A stretch of DNA of 64,000 nt from CBDCWO01 sp965223405 (GCA_965223405.1 CBDCWO010000006.1:5394001-5458000); one strand, 5' to 3'; shown: positions 26,631-35,977, counted from the stretch's first letter. Notes: generated from the sequence alone by a model not told the origin. Translations and numbers: made by a program.

Positions 26631-27341
26631 TTAAAATATCCAATCGAGACGAAAATATCCCCAGAGAATATGCCAGAATAAGTAGTACACCCACCGAAAA
26701 AGCAACATAGTAATAAAATCAAATTTTGAAAAGATCCAGAGTTGTACCAAATTGAACGCATAGAGATTGACCCAGACCAAAATGATTGCCCAGATAGGAA
26801 AGGAGTCCATATCCAAAACCTGAAATGTGGGTTCAAGCAATGATATCACGGCAATCGCTCCCCATAACAAATTCTGATAATTCACTTTAATTGGTAAAAA
26901 GGAAAACCCCAATATCGGTATACAAAGTGGCAATACATGAAAGATGATTTCTACTAAAAATGCCATAGCAGGATAAAAAAACAATGAATGAGGAAAGAGG
27001 ATGTTGATTTCAGCTGAAAATCCAACTACGGAATCAACTGTGATCGAAACCGGTAAAAACACCATAGCTGTAAGGATTGGGATACTTCTTTTTCTCCAAG
27101 TTATCTCTGTACGGAAGATATCGAAGTGTTTTTTCTTCCTTAAATAGGTTAGAAACATATATCCGGTAAAACAAACTGCTAGAAATACCAGCATGGGATC
27201 ACTACTGCCCAAGAACCGAACAAATATCTGCGTATTCAATGAAACCAATAGATATACAAAAGCCAAAACTAGAACAGATAAGCAGATATATACAGTCTTT
27301 GACAGGGCCTCGTTGCTAAATAGCCCGGATGATTTAGCCAT
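26631..27341 (-). CDS. Integral membrane protein of unknown function
   Basis: This 236-aa protein has about seven hydrophobic segments, with charged loops such as YLRKKKHFDIFRTEITWRKR. The stretch MAFLVEIIFHVLPLC and the later LFRWVYYLFWHILWG loosely recall CPBP-type membrane proteases, but the EExxxR motif is absent, so I do not assign that family. It stands alone, transcribed on the minus strand, 208 bases before gldA. Confidence 0.6.
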   Translation of the reverse strand: MAKSSGLFSNEALSKTVYICLSVLVLAFVYLLVSLNTQIFVRFLGSSDPMLVFLAVCFTGYMFLTYLRKKKHFDIFRTEITWRKRSIPILTAMVFLPVSITVDSVVGFSAEINILFPHSLFFYPAMAFLVEIIFHVLPLCIPILGFSFLPIKVNYQNLLWGAIAVISLLEPTFQVLDMDSFPIWAIILVWVNLYAFNLVQLWIFSKFDFITMLLFRWVYYLFWHILWGYFRLDWIF

Positions 27342-27741
27342 TATCTCTCATGTTAAGTTATCCATTGCATGAATCGGAATTAAAACGGCGTGATGCGCTA
27401 TAGTCACGTCCAGAGTATTTTACAAATAATCGATTCTCCTGACAATTAATCAATGATACAAATTAGCCCAATTCAAAAATTTCGGGCGAATTCGTTTTAG
27501 GTGTGGATTGAGTTTGCTAACCTTTGGAGTCAGCGACTGGCTGGGTTATGAACCATTAGAAGTCACGCGCAACCATAGATATTCGCATCTTGTTATAAAT
27601 CACTTCAATGTTTACTATTGACACAAATGGTCTTGGAACGATTATTTCGGAATTAAATAATTGCTGATTAATATTTAAAATTTCCAACTCGCTCAGGTTG
27701 GGATTTCGGGTTACAAAAGCCTATTTTCGCAAAAAAATATT
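27342..27741. other. Intergenic between divergent genes
   Basis: There is no gene in these 400 bases. The right part holds the promoter candidate of the MORN lipoprotein gene (27698-27729). Confidence 0.5.
27698..27729 (+). promoter_or_regulatory. Candidate promoter of the MORN lipoprotein gene
   Basis: A TTG (27698-27700) stands 21 bases before TATTTTCG (27722-27729), close to the Bacteroidota -33/-7 arrangement (TTG, then TAnnTTTG). The ATG is 12 bases further. Confidence 0.4.
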
Positions 27742-28323
27742 ATGGAAAAGTTGATTTATAGCTTCTTGGTCATTTTAGTTATTAGCATTGGATGCAGTGA
27801 AAAATCCAAGACTCCGGTACCGGTAAATGTATCCGGTTATGAAACCTATGCCATCCATGGCACACAAGTGCAAAGGGCAGTTAAGAGGCATGAAACAGGT
27901 AAAGTGATTGAACAGGGTTATCTTGAAAATGGTCATCGAACCGGGGTCTGGATGTCCTTTAATGAAAGAGACGGTAAATTGAAAACGCTGACTTCGTTTG
28001 TGAACGGGTTAAAAGAGGGGGTTTACCTGCAATTCAATAACCGGGAGCAGATTGATATACGTGCTTTATACGCAGCCGACGAACTGGATGGTTTGTATTC
28101 AGAAATGCAATATGGGAGGCTAGTAAAGGAAATGGATTATAAGAAAGGTAAAATCGACGGTTTGTATAAAGAGTATTACGGCAGTGGCAAATTATTGAAG
28201 GAGATCCAATTCAAAGATGGGCTGATGCATGGTTATCAACGCTATTATAACGAAAAGGGAGAAATAACCGTTCAATATGAATTTAGCAATGGCGAAAAAG
28301 TCAGTGGAGGTATGGTGAAATAA
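27742..28323 (+). CDS. MORN-repeat (YwqK-like) lipoprotein
   Basis: This 193-aa protein has a lipobox (VISIGC, lipid Cys at 18). The rest is a run of about six 22-24 residue repeats of the toxin-antitoxin YwqK/MORN type: GYLENGHRTGVWMSF, SFVNGLKEGVYLQFN, DYKKGKIDGLYKEYY, QFKDGLMHGYQRYYNEKGE. Such proteins are common in Bacteroidota; function is unproven and the antitoxin label from other bacteria should not be carried over. It is followed 8 bases later by the HsdR-N gene, probably in one transcript. Confidence 0.85.
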   Translation: MEKLIYSFLVILVISIGCSEKSKTPVPVNVSGYETYAIHGTQVQRAVKRHETGKVIEQGYLENGHRTGVWMSFNERDGKLKTLTSFVNGLKEGVYLQFNNREQIDIRALYAADELDGLYSEMQYGRLVKEMDYKKGKIDGLYKEYYGSGKLLKEIQFKDGLMHGYQRYYNEKGEITVQYEFSNGEKVSGGMVK

Positions 28324-28331
28324 ACTGTTCC

Positions 28332-28787
28332 ATGAAGTTTTTACCGATAGACCTTTTCGTATTTCAACAAAACTTAAAATTCAGTGTCCGGGATCAAAGA
28401 AAAAATATCTGGGATCCGATTCGCAAAAAATACTTAATTCTTACCCCTGAAGAATGGATTAGACAACTCACAATCCAATATTTAATTCAAGAGGTGGGTT
28501 ATAATCCCAATCGGATGCAAGTTGAAAAGAAATTCAGTTTCAACCAGATGAACCGGCGCTTTGATCTCTTGGTTTATAACCAAAATTTTCAACCCTGGAT
28601 GCTAGTGGAATGCAAATCTCCGGATATGAATATTACTCAATCCGTGTTTGATCAAATATTGAGTTATAATTATTCTTTCCAATTGGAGTATTTGTTTGTT
28701 ACGAATGGTAAGCACTCGATCGCTTGTAAGATTGACCTGCAAAAATTGGACTTTGTATTTTTGGACCGTCTGCCTAACTATGAATAA
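28332..28787 (+). CDS. Stand-alone HsdR N-terminal domain protein (PD-(D/E)XK-like)
   Basis: This 151-aa protein equals the N-terminal nuclease domain of type I restriction HsdR subunits, but with no helicase. EWIRQLTIQYLIQEVGYNP starts the fold, then RRFDLLVYNQNFQPWMLVE-C-K-S-P holds the D...ExK catalytic triad, and QILSYNYSFQLEYLFVTNG follows. Solo versions are widespread in Bacteroidota and are not part of a restriction system; their role is unknown. It is read with the MORN lipoprotein gene. Confidence 0.85.
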   Translation: MKFLPIDLFVFQQNLKFSVRDQRKNIWDPIRKKYLILTPEEWIRQLTIQYLIQEVGYNPNRMQVEKKFSFNQMNRRFDLLVYNQNFQPWMLVECKSPDMNITQSVFDQILSYNYSFQLEYLFVTNGKHSIACKIDLQKLDFVFLDRLPNYE

Positions 28788-28892
28788 ATACCATGTTCAG
28801 CATTTTAAATATTGATTCCTTGGGTTTTCGAGGTACTCACTATGTGAGAAAAATTTTTCTATTTTTAGCTTACCATATTTAAGTATCTTGAA

Positions 28893-29246
28893 ATGTTACC
28901 AATCATATTGAATAGTGTAGTAGGTATTTTTTTTCTGGGAAATGGGATCTATAATTTCTTTAACGAAAAGCTATTGATAAAATATCTTGAAAATAAGGGA
29001 GTAGATTATGCCCAGCGATATACCAGGTTATCTGGAATTCTATTGATAATTTTTGGGACTGCTTTTATGATAGACTCATTACAAATTGCAGCGGTAATTG
29101 GTCTATCCCTGTATCTCTTAATTAGCGCCTTAGTCGTTCATCAGTTTTGGGAAGAGGGTGATTCCCAGGATTCGATCAATTCGTTGTTGCATTTTGCCAA
29201 GAATATCCTGATGATTATCTTACTTTATATGATTGTCCTGTATTGA
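28893..29246 (+). CDS. Small membrane protein, about four helices
   Basis: This 117-aa, strongly hydrophobic protein has helices near 1-18, 45-62, 66-84 and 99-117. NFFNEKLLIKYLENKGVDYA is a cytoplasmic-looking loop. It loosely recalls DoxX-type proteins, but motifs are too weak for assignment. It is a probable real gene by its good ATG start and consistent hydrophobic pattern. Confidence 0.6.
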   Translation: MLPIILNSVVGIFFLGNGIYNFFNEKLLIKYLENKGVDYAQRYTRLSGILLIIFGTAFMIDSLQIAAVIGLSLYLLISALVVHQFWEEGDSQDSINSLLHFAKNILMIILLYMIVLY

Positions 29247-29353
29247 TCACTAATTGATAAAAATCATAGTTGACTATTAATGATATTTTGAATTAATCAC
29301 GTTACCTTGCTCTCTAAATATGGCCTGATTTTTAAGTTGAAGAATTCTGAAAT

Positions 29354-30289
29354 ATGAAGAAAGATCGAATCCTGGTGACTGGGGCTAATGGACAAATAGG
29401 TACTGTTCTTACCCAAGAATTAAGAAAAATATACGGTCAGGATAATGTAATTGCTTCGGATATTGTAATTGAGCATCATGTAGAAGATCCTTTTGTCATT
29501 TTGGATATTTTAAACATACAGCGATTGCATGAGATTATTGAAGACTATAAAATAACTCAAATCTACCATTTAGCTGCGATTCTATCTGCGAGTGGAGAAT
29601 GGAATCCACTCAAAACCTGGAATGTCAACTTAAATGGTTTTATAAGTATTCTTGAACAGTCTCGAAAGGATCACATCTCGAAGCTTTTTTATCCCAGTAC
29701 TATTGCTGTATTCGGAGCCACGACTCCAAAGACGAACACCCCTCAGCATACCTCATTAGAACCCGAAACGATCTATGGGATTAGCAAACAAGCAGGTGAA
29801 TTACTGGCAAACTATTATCATAAAAAATACCAGGTTGACGTACGGTCACTACGTTACCCGGGGATCATTGGTTATCAATCCATACCTCATGGCGGAACCA
29901 CAGATTACGCTGTTGAAATCTTTCATGAAGCATTAAATAACCAATCCTATGAATGTTTCTTAGAGGCCGATACACGTTTACCCATGATTTATATGCCGGA
30001 TGCGATCCGAGCGACCATTGAACTGATGGAAGCACCAATAGATCAAGTCAAAGTTCGTACCTCATATAATCTCTCGGGAATGAGCTTTACACCTGATGAT
30101 ATCGCTACTGAAATCCAAAAACATATTCCGGAATTTGTTATAAATTACAAACCCGATTTCCGGCAGGAAATTGCAGCGTCGTGGTCTCAGACTATTGATG
30201 ATAGTGCAGCGAGATCAGATTGGAAGTGGAGAGAGGAGTATGATCTTTCCCGGATGACAAGTGATATGTTAGAAAAATTAAAAATGTAA
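29354..30289 (+). CDS. tdh: L-threonine 3-dehydrogenase (SDR type)
   Basis: This enzyme oxidises L-threonine to 2-amino-3-oxobutyrate with NAD. It belongs to the extended SDR (epimerase-like) class and not to the zinc alcohol dehydrogenase class of E. coli Tdh. Visible are VTGANGQIG (8-16) and the catalytic Tyr141 and Lys145 in IYGISKQAGE; PSTIAVFG and RYPGIIGYQSIPHGGTTDY are typical of SDR threonine dehydrogenases. The next gene, kbl, starts 4 bases after its stop, which makes the function very likely: the product is unstable and passed straight to Kbl. Confidence 0.93.
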   Translation: MKKDRILVTGANGQIGTVLTQELRKIYGQDNVIASDIVIEHHVEDPFVILDILNIQRLHEIIEDYKITQIYHLAAILSASGEWNPLKTWNVNLNGFISILEQSRKDHISKLFYPSTIAVFGATTPKTNTPQHTSLEPETIYGISKQAGELLANYYHKKYQVDVRSLRYPGIIGYQSIPHGGTTDYAVEIFHEALNNQSYECFLEADTRLPMIYMPDAIRATIELMEAPIDQVKVRTSYNLSGMSFTPDDIATEIQKHIPEFVINYKPDFRQEIAASWSQTIDDSAARSDWKWREEYDLSRMTSDMLEKLKM

Positions 30290-30293
30290 TATT

Positions 30294-31490
30294 ATGTTTT
30301 CGACTCTTAGTAAAGTGATTCAAAAAGAACTGGAAGATATCCGGGAAGCGGGTTTGTATAAAGAAGAGAGGATCATCACAACGCCTCAGTCTGCAGAAAT
30401 TCACACCGATCAGGGATTGGAGGTTTTGAATTTTTGTGCGAACAATTATTTAGGACTCTCTTCCCATCCTGCAGTTAAAGAAGCTGCCATACAGATGATT
30501 GAATCACATGGATTTGGGATGTCCTCGGTACGGTTCATATGTGGGACCCAGGATATCCACAAGGAATTGGAGGCTAAGACCGCAGAATTTTTGGGCATGG
30601 AGGATACTATCCTTTATGCTGCGGCATTCGATGCCAACGGAGGATTGTTTGAACCTTTGTTGACCGCCGAGGACGCGATTATTTCCGATCAATTGAATCA
30701 TGCCTCGATTATCGATGGTATCCGGTTGTGCAAAGCTAAACGCTTTCGTTACCTAAATAATGACATGAATGACCTTGAGAGTAAATTGAAAGAAGCGAGG
30801 GAGCAGGGTGCAAGAAGGATAATGATCGCTTCGGATGGCGTTTTCTCTATGGATGGAATTATTGCCCAAGTGGACCAAATTTGCGACCTGGCCGACCGTT
30901 ACGAAGCGATGGTTATGATCGATGAGTGTCATGCTACTGGATTTATTGGTCCTAGAGGAAGAGGGACCCATGAATATCGAAAGGTGATGGACCGGGTGGA
31001 TATTATTACAGGGACCTACGGAAAAGCATTGGGAGGGGCTAGTGGAGGATTTACCTCAGCAAGAAAAGAAATCGTCGATTTACTTCGTCAACGATCAAGA
31101 CCATATCTTTTTTCCAATACCGTTGCACCGGCCATTGTAGGAGCATCAATTAGGGTATTGGAAATGTTGGCAGAAGACACCTCATTAAGAGATAAGCTCG
31201 CTTGGAATACAAAGTATTTTCGAGAAAAAATGACTTCGGCAGGATTTGATATTATACCCGGAGAACATCCAATCACACCGGTTATGTTGTACGACGCCAA
31301 ATTATCACAGGACTTTGCCAATGAATTACTTAAGGAGAGAATTTACGTTATTGGGTTTTTCTATCCGGTAGTACCAAAAGGTCAAGCCAGAATCAGAGTT
31401 CAGGTTTCCGCCAGCCATGACAAAATTCACCTGGATCAAGCAGTGGAAGCATTTACAAAAGTGGGTAATAAACTTGGGGTGATTCAGTAG
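30294..31490 (+). CDS. kbl: Glycine C-acetyltransferase (2-amino-3-ketobutyrate CoA ligase)
   Basis: Kbl cleaves 2-amino-3-oxobutyrate with CoA to glycine and acetyl-CoA. It is a 398-aa PLP enzyme of the alpha-oxoamine synthase family. Lys244 in TGTYGKALGGASGGF binds PLP; DGVFSMDG, MIDECHATGFIGPRGRG and LNFCANNYLGL are family blocks. It forms the threonine degradation operon with the upstream dehydrogenase gene. Confidence 0.95.
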   Translation: MFSTLSKVIQKELEDIREAGLYKEERIITTPQSAEIHTDQGLEVLNFCANNYLGLSSHPAVKEAAIQMIESHGFGMSSVRFICGTQDIHKELEAKTAEFLGMEDTILYAAAFDANGGLFEPLLTAEDAIISDQLNHASIIDGIRLCKAKRFRYLNNDMNDLESKLKEAREQGARRIMIASDGVFSMDGIIAQVDQICDLADRYEAMVMIDECHATGFIGPRGRGTHEYRKVMDRVDIITGTYGKALGGASGGFTSARKEIVDLLRQRSRPYLFSNTVAPAIVGASIRVLEMLAEDTSLRDKLAWNTKYFREKMTSAGFDIIPGEHPITPVMLYDAKLSQDFANELLKERIYVIGFFYPVVPKGQARIRVQVSASHDKIHLDQAVEAFTKVGNKLGVIQ

Positions 31491-31534
31491 TTGGAAATTG
31501 AAAAAAAAACAAATATCAAATAATCCGAACCCCA

Positions 31535-32137
31535 TTAAAAAGGCCAGTTGATCTTTTCATTTTCGTGAATAATTTCTCCATATCTGAAGCAAGAGATAAG
31601 GTGATCATTTACCATTCCTACAGCCTGCATAAAGGCGTAAACGATTGTAGATCCTACAAACTTGAAGCCATAGGACTTTAAAGCCTTGCTCATTTTGTCA
31701 GACTCAGGACTTGTGGCTTGATAATCCGAATTCGATTTTAATTGATTGTTGAGCGGGCGAAAATTAACAAATTGCCAAAGAAAATTGCTAAATGAGCCCT
31801 CCTTTTCCATAATTTGCAGATACCCTTGAGCATTGGTAACCGCACTTCGAACTTTAAGTTTGTTACGAATGATCCCCGGGTTAAGTAATAATCCCTGTAT
31901 CTTTGCTTCGTCATAATAAGCCATTAATTCAGGGTCTAATCCGTCAAATGCATCAAAGTAATTCTGTCTTTTCTTTAAAATGGTTATCCAACTAAGGCCG
32001 GCTTGAGCTCCGTCAAGAATAAGCTTGGCAAATAGAGCCTTATCGTCAAGTTCCGGAACTCCCCATTCACGATCATGATATTCTAAATACAATTGATCAT
32101 TAGAGGGCCAACTACAACGTTTAATATCTTCCATCAT
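31535..32137 (-). CDS. tag: DNA-3-methyladenine glycosylase I
   Basis: Tag removes 3-methyladenine from DNA. The N-terminus RCSWPSNDQLYLEYHDREWG carries the conserved CxW and YHDxEWG signature. LFAKLILDGAQAGLSWITIL follows, and the C-terminal part has FKFVGSTIVYAFMQAVGMVNDH, then C and a zinc-binding-like end. The frame opens at a GTG (32158), but an ATG pair at 32137/32134 places the signature at the usual distance. Confidence 0.94.
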   Translation of the reverse strand: MMEDIKRCSWPSNDQLYLEYHDREWGVPELDDKALFAKLILDGAQAGLSWITILKKRQNYFDAFDGLDPELMAYYDEAKIQGLLLNPGIIRNKLKVRSAVTNAQGYLQIMEKEGSFSNFLWQFVNFRPLNNQLKSNSDYQATSPESDKMSKALKSYGFKFVGSTIVYAFMQAVGMVNDHLISCFRYGEIIHENEKINWPF

Positions 32138-32245
32138 GGGCCGGGAATTTTGACTCACTATTACGACCTATCAAATCTGACTTGTTCCTTGGGACAAACC
32201 AAATACGCTCAGTAATTGATTAAAAGAATGTCGTAGGCAAACTAA

Positions 32246-33334
32246 TTAGGATAATTTTGTTGCCAGCCTGCGTTCGTTGCGATAATACTCCAGGAATGTA
32301 ATCATCTTTTCTCGTTCTTCATCCCAAAGTTTATGTTTCATCAATTTTAGACTTTCTCTAAATGTGAGCGTAGTAACATATTTATTCAGGAATTTATTTT
32401 CCCTGAAACATTTTTCCAAGTTATAATTTGGGATCAAACTGTTTAAATGATGAATATGATGAAATCCGATATTGCCTGTCAACCATTGGAATAATTTAGG
32501 TAGTTTATAATATGTGCTTCCACGGATTGCTGAGATGACAAAATCCCAATTTTCTTTCCATTGCTTGTAGGCAAACTCGTGTTGATGCTGGACATAGAAA
32601 AACCAAAATGCAATAATTCCAAAAATAGCAATCAGAGAAAATTGGATAATCAAAAACTGCTTCCATCCAATCAGAAAAGCCAGCAGCGCATATACCAAAG
32701 TAATCAAAATGTTATTTCTAATTTGAGCTCGTTTTACCCCTTTCCAACTTTTAAAATTGAAGTAAAATGGGTAGCGGTTGGAAAAGAATAAATAAAAGAT
32801 GGGAGCAAAAAAGAACAATACCACAGGTGAGCGAAATATGCGATAAAAGAACTGGCCCCATTTACTTTTGGACTTAAATTCATTAACGGTTAAAAAGGGG
32901 ATATCTCCAACATCTCTTACTTCCAATTGTCCGGAATGTCCATGATGGAAATTATGAACTTTAGCCCAATATTTATATGGAAGGGAACTGAAAAAACTAC
33001 AGACAAATCCAATCGCATTATTCAATTTTCGTGAATCCAAGAAAGATTGATGACCACAATCGTGTTGGATAATAAAAATTCGAACCATAAAAAATGCATT
33101 GATGATCGCCAATCCGATGGTTATCCAAGTAGACCATTGAAGACTAAAGTACATCAATACCCACAAACCAATAAACGGCCCAAATGAAGTTATGATCTGC
33201 CAGGCCGCCTTACGAGGGTTTTTCTTTTGATATTTCTTGAGTACTTCTCTCCAATTGCCAAGTGAAGCGATGATTTCTTCGTTAACAATCTCCTCTTTGT
33301 TTTCCTTGATCTGAGTCGTGTCTGTCGTTTCCAT
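32246..33334 (-). CDS. Fatty acid desaturase
   Basis: This 362-aa membrane di-iron desaturase has the three histidine boxes: HDCGH (91-95), HNFHH (127-131) and HHIHH (about 294-298, in NIGFHHIHHLN). Four to five hydrophobic helices flank them. The order and spacing fit acyl-lipid (delta-12 or similar) desaturases; position specificity cannot be read. It starts 9 bases after the small lipoprotein gene upstream, so the two are probably co-transcribed. Confidence 0.9.
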   Translation of the reverse strand: METTDTTQIKENKEEIVNEEIIASLGNWREVLKKYQKKNPRKAAWQIITSFGPFIGLWVLMYFSLQWSTWITIGLAIINAFFMVRIFIIQHDCGHQSFLDSRKLNNAIGFVCSFFSSLPYKYWAKVHNFHHGHSGQLEVRDVGDIPFLTVNEFKSKSKWGQFFYRIFRSPVVLFFFAPIFYLFFSNRYPFYFNFKSWKGVKRAQIRNNILITLVYALLAFLIGWKQFLIIQFSLIAIFGIIAFWFFYVQHQHEFAYKQWKENWDFVISAIRGSTYYKLPKLFQWLTGNIGFHHIHHLNSLIPNYNLEKCFRENKFLNKYVTTLTFRESLKLMKHKLWDEEREKMITFLEYYRNERRLATKLS

Positions 33335-33343
33335 TAATTTGTT

Positions 33344-33718
33344 CTATTGTTTATTTGCTGAAAGTGGAAAATTGCCAAATTCACTAACGATATTGCCTTT
33401 AAGCATAGTATCTGATTCGAAATTGGCATCTATTTGCAATGGTGTACCGTCAAACTCAAATGTAGCATTCAGATTGCGATCCGCTACAGAAATGTTTGAT
33501 AAGGCCAATGCGCCTTGTGGGGAATTTAAGCTACCGGTCCAACCGTTTTCAACCTTTTTAAGTACCAATACCCCACTCACATCTCCCATCGGCGTTTCAT
33601 TAATTATATAATCCCATGATCCTGCAGGATTAAAAGCATTTACTACAGCTTTCTTGCTGGTGCTACAGGCTCCTAATACAAGCCATGCAATAATCAATGT
33701 TGAGAGGTAACTCTTCAT
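33344..33718 (-). CDS. Small lipoprotein, unknown function
   Basis: This 124-aa protein has a lipobox (LVLGAC, Cys near 18). The rest reads as a small all-beta domain: GSWDYIINETPMGDVSGVLVL, GWTGSLNSPQGALAL and ATFEFDGTPLQIDANF. The pattern is common in Bacteroidota lipoproteins, but no role is known. It is located just upstream of the desaturase gene on the same strand. Confidence 0.7.
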   Translation of the reverse strand: MKSYLSTLIIAWLVLGACSTSKKAVVNAFNPAGSWDYIINETPMGDVSGVLVLKKVENGWTGSLNSPQGALALSNISVADRNLNATFEFDGTPLQIDANFESDTMLKGNIVSEFGNFPLSANKQ

Positions 33719-33999
33719 AATAAATCTAATCTAGTAAGCTAAAACGAAAGCATAAATGTATGAAATAAAAAACTATCCAATGATTCAGGCGGCAATATTT
33801 ATTTCCTATTTACAATATGATGTCGTCTTTATCCTTCGTGCCGTCCTTTAGATGATGGACCAGGATCAGAGCAATTGGTTGTTAAGGTTGGTTGTAAGGA
33901 CCGCCTATTCAGGTATACAAAGCCAACCAATACATGTTTAATCTACTGAAGTGATCTTAAAGTGGTAGATATAACCATCTCTGACTACTAACGTGTTTT
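33719..33999. other. Intergenic upstream of the IS66 element
   Basis: No gene is seen. The region is cut off from its natural right neighbour by the insertion; the pre-insertion sequence continues at 35708. Confidence 0.5.
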
Positions 34000-34007
34000 G
34001 AACTTTA
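34000..34007. repeat. Target-site duplication, left (8 bp)
   Basis: GAACTTTA occurs here and at 35700-35707, directly outside the inverted repeats of the insertion. An 8-bp duplication is the norm for the IS66 family. Confidence 0.9.
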
Positions 34008-35699
34008 GTATCTGATTAGCGTAAATATTGCATAAAATGGATTCTTTCCATGAGTTATTAACATAACGACTGCGGGTTGACCAAATTTCGCTGTGTTATC
34101 CACTTTTTGTTTAAAACATGTTAGTAATAAACTATTGTAATACAATTAATTACAACAATAAAGTTGTAAAATTGTAGATACAAAAGTAATCTTATAATCG
34201 GTGAAGAACAAAGCAAAAAAGGGCCTTAGATCAAAGAAGAAGACAACGCTTGATGGTTTAAGTTCAGAACAATTAATAAAGATTATACAACAAAAGGATA
34301 AGATCATAGAAAAGCAAAAGGAGATTATAGATGAGCATATAAAAAAAGATAAAAAAACCGATCGGCTAACGAGTGCCCTTCAACAAAGAGTGGAAGAATT
34401 AGAAGTAGCTCTAGGGCAAGCACAAAAGTCAATCGATATGCTCACACGTGCATCAAAACGACAAGCGGCTCCTTTTAGGATATCGGAAAAGAAACGCAAG
34501 AAGCATCAAAAACGACCAGGCCGTAAAAAAGGACATCGGGGTAATTATCGGCCTGTTCCTCCAATAGTAGATTATGAAATCGAAGTTTCACTATCAGAGT
34601 GTCCGCATTGTAAGGGACCGGTAAGTGATCTTCGTCAAATAGAGCAATACATAGAAGAAATTCCAGTTCCACGTAAGGAAGTAACCCGTTTGTTAACCTA
34701 TCATGGGACTTGTAATCAATGTGGAGTTGTTCAAAGTAATCACCCACTAAAAGTCAGTAATGCTACAGGTGCGGCCAAGTGTCATCTCGGTCCCCGTGCA
34801 CAAGCGATGGCTATACAGTTGCTTTACGACTATAGCCTCACCTTAAGTACCACCTCCCGACTAATGAACGAAGTATACGGACTTGATATCAGTCGAGGCG
34901 GCCTGGCACAATTGAGCCAACGGATTGGAAACAAATGCCAAAGTACTTATGAACATTTAATCCGCCGAGCTGCTGAAAGCGAGGTTATCCATGCAGACGA
35001 AACGTCTTGGTATGTCGGTACTCCTAAGAGTTATCTATGGTTTTTTGGGAATTCGAACTTGGCGGTTTACAAAGTAAGCGATAATCGCAGCCGCGAAAAT
35101 GTATACAATACCTTGGGAAAAACCTTTGCAGGTGTTTTAGTAAGTGATTGTTATGCTGTTTATGATGATGTGAATGAGTTGCAACAAAAATGTTATGCAC
35201 ACCACTTAAAAGAAATAAGTCTGGCCCTGGAAATGTGTGATCAAGGCAAAAATGTGTTTATTGAAAAAGTACGGGCTGTATTAAAAGCAGCGATGGTTAT
35301 TAAACCCTTAAAACCGGAAATCCATAGCGATCAGTACAAAGCCATGATCCGTCATTTAGAACAGGAAGCCGCTGATTTACTAGCAGAGGAAAGATCCAAT
35401 CCCATTGAAGAAAAAATAGCCAAAAGACTTCGTAAACAACAGGATCATTTATTCACCTTCTTACATCATGATCAAGTCGATGCAACGAACAATTTGGCCG
35501 AACGCATGCTAAGACCTGCGGTGATCAGCCGTAAAATATCCTGCGGTAACAAAACCAAAAAAGGAGCCCAAACTTGGCAAATTTTGACCAGTGTTATAAA
35601 CACCAACCGATTGAGAGGTATTAGCAATAGTCAATACTTCTATACTATAACTCAATTAAATAACCAGATAAATCTCACTTAAATACGCTAATCAGATAC
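34008..35699 (+). mobile_element. Complete IS66-family insertion sequence
   Basis: The element is 1,692 bp. Its ends are 16-bp perfect inverted repeats, GTATCTGATTAGCGTA at 34008-34023 and its complement at 35684-35699. They flank one transposase gene and are bounded by 8-bp duplications of the target (34000-34007, 35700-35707). No tnpA or tnpB accessory genes are present, which fits the ISBst12-like subgroup. The intact frame and perfect duplication suggest a recent insertion. Confidence 0.93.
34201..35682 (+). CDS. IS66-family transposase (TnpC)
   Basis: This 493-aa transposase appears complete. It has an N-terminal coiled coil (about 20-85), a basic linker (KKRKKHQKRPGRKKGHRG), a zinc-ribbon-like part (SECPHCKGP and CNQCGVV), then the DDE core: first Asp in VIHADETSWYV, second Asp in VLVSDCYAVYDD and Glu in NNLAERMLRPAVISRK. 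It starts at a GTG with no convincing ribosome site, as usual for this phylum. Confidence 0.94.
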   Translation: MKNKAKKGLRSKKKTTLDGLSSEQLIKIIQQKDKIIEKQKEIIDEHIKKDKKTDRLTSALQQRVEELEVALGQAQKSIDMLTRASKRQAAPFRISEKKRKKHQKRPGRKKGHRGNYRPVPPIVDYEIEVSLSECPHCKGPVSDLRQIEQYIEEIPVPRKEVTRLLTYHGTCNQCGVVQSNHPLKVSNATGAAKCHLGPRAQAMAIQLLYDYSLTLSTTSRLMNEVYGLDISRGGLAQLSQRIGNKCQSTYEHLIRRAAESEVIHADETSWYVGTPKSYLWFFGNSNLAVYKVSDNRSRENVYNTLGKTFAGVLVSDCYAVYDDVNELQQKCYAHHLKEISLALEMCDQGKNVFIEKVRAVLKAAMVIKPLKPEIHSDQYKAMIRHLEQEAADLLAEERSNPIEEKIAKRLRKQQDHLFTFLHHDQVDATNNLAERMLRPAVISRKISCGNKTKKGAQTWQILTSVINTNRLRGISNSQYFYTITQLNNQINLT

Positions 35700-35707
35700 G
35701 AACTTTA
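35700..35707. repeat. Target-site duplication, right (8 bp)
   Basis: This is the second copy of GAACTTTA. Joined without the element, the target would have read TTGAACTTTAAAGTTCAA, an 18-bp palindrome. Confidence 0.9.
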
Positions 35708-35942
35708 AAGTTCAATTTATACCAGGGTGACAAACTCCTGATTTTTATTTTTCTGTCTCGTCTGTCTTTGATATCTGCTGTCTGTCTGTTCATTTCCGTC
35801 TCATACAAAATGCTTACAGTGAAGCTCGTTCGTGCTGACAGCGAAGCTCGATGGTCGGTGCTAAGTGACGGTGGTCGGTGATCGGTAATAGGTGATCTGT
35901 AGATGCCTAAATAAGGTTGACCGATTTCTATATAACTTCTCC

Positions 35943-35974
35943 TACTCGATACTCAATACTCGATACTCAATACT
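35943..35974. repeat. Short tandem repeat, 14-bp unit
   Basis: TACTCGATACTCAA is repeated twice with a partial third copy (TACT). Nearby (35750-35900) are further imperfect runs of TCTGTC and GGTGATCGGT type. The region between IS66 and the secreted protein gene has no open frame. Confidence 0.85.
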
Positions 35975-35977
35975 ACT

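Noticed and set aside
28332..28787. Type I restriction system
   Set aside because: Only the HsdR N-domain is present; no HsdM, HsdS or helicase is encoded in the neighbourhood.
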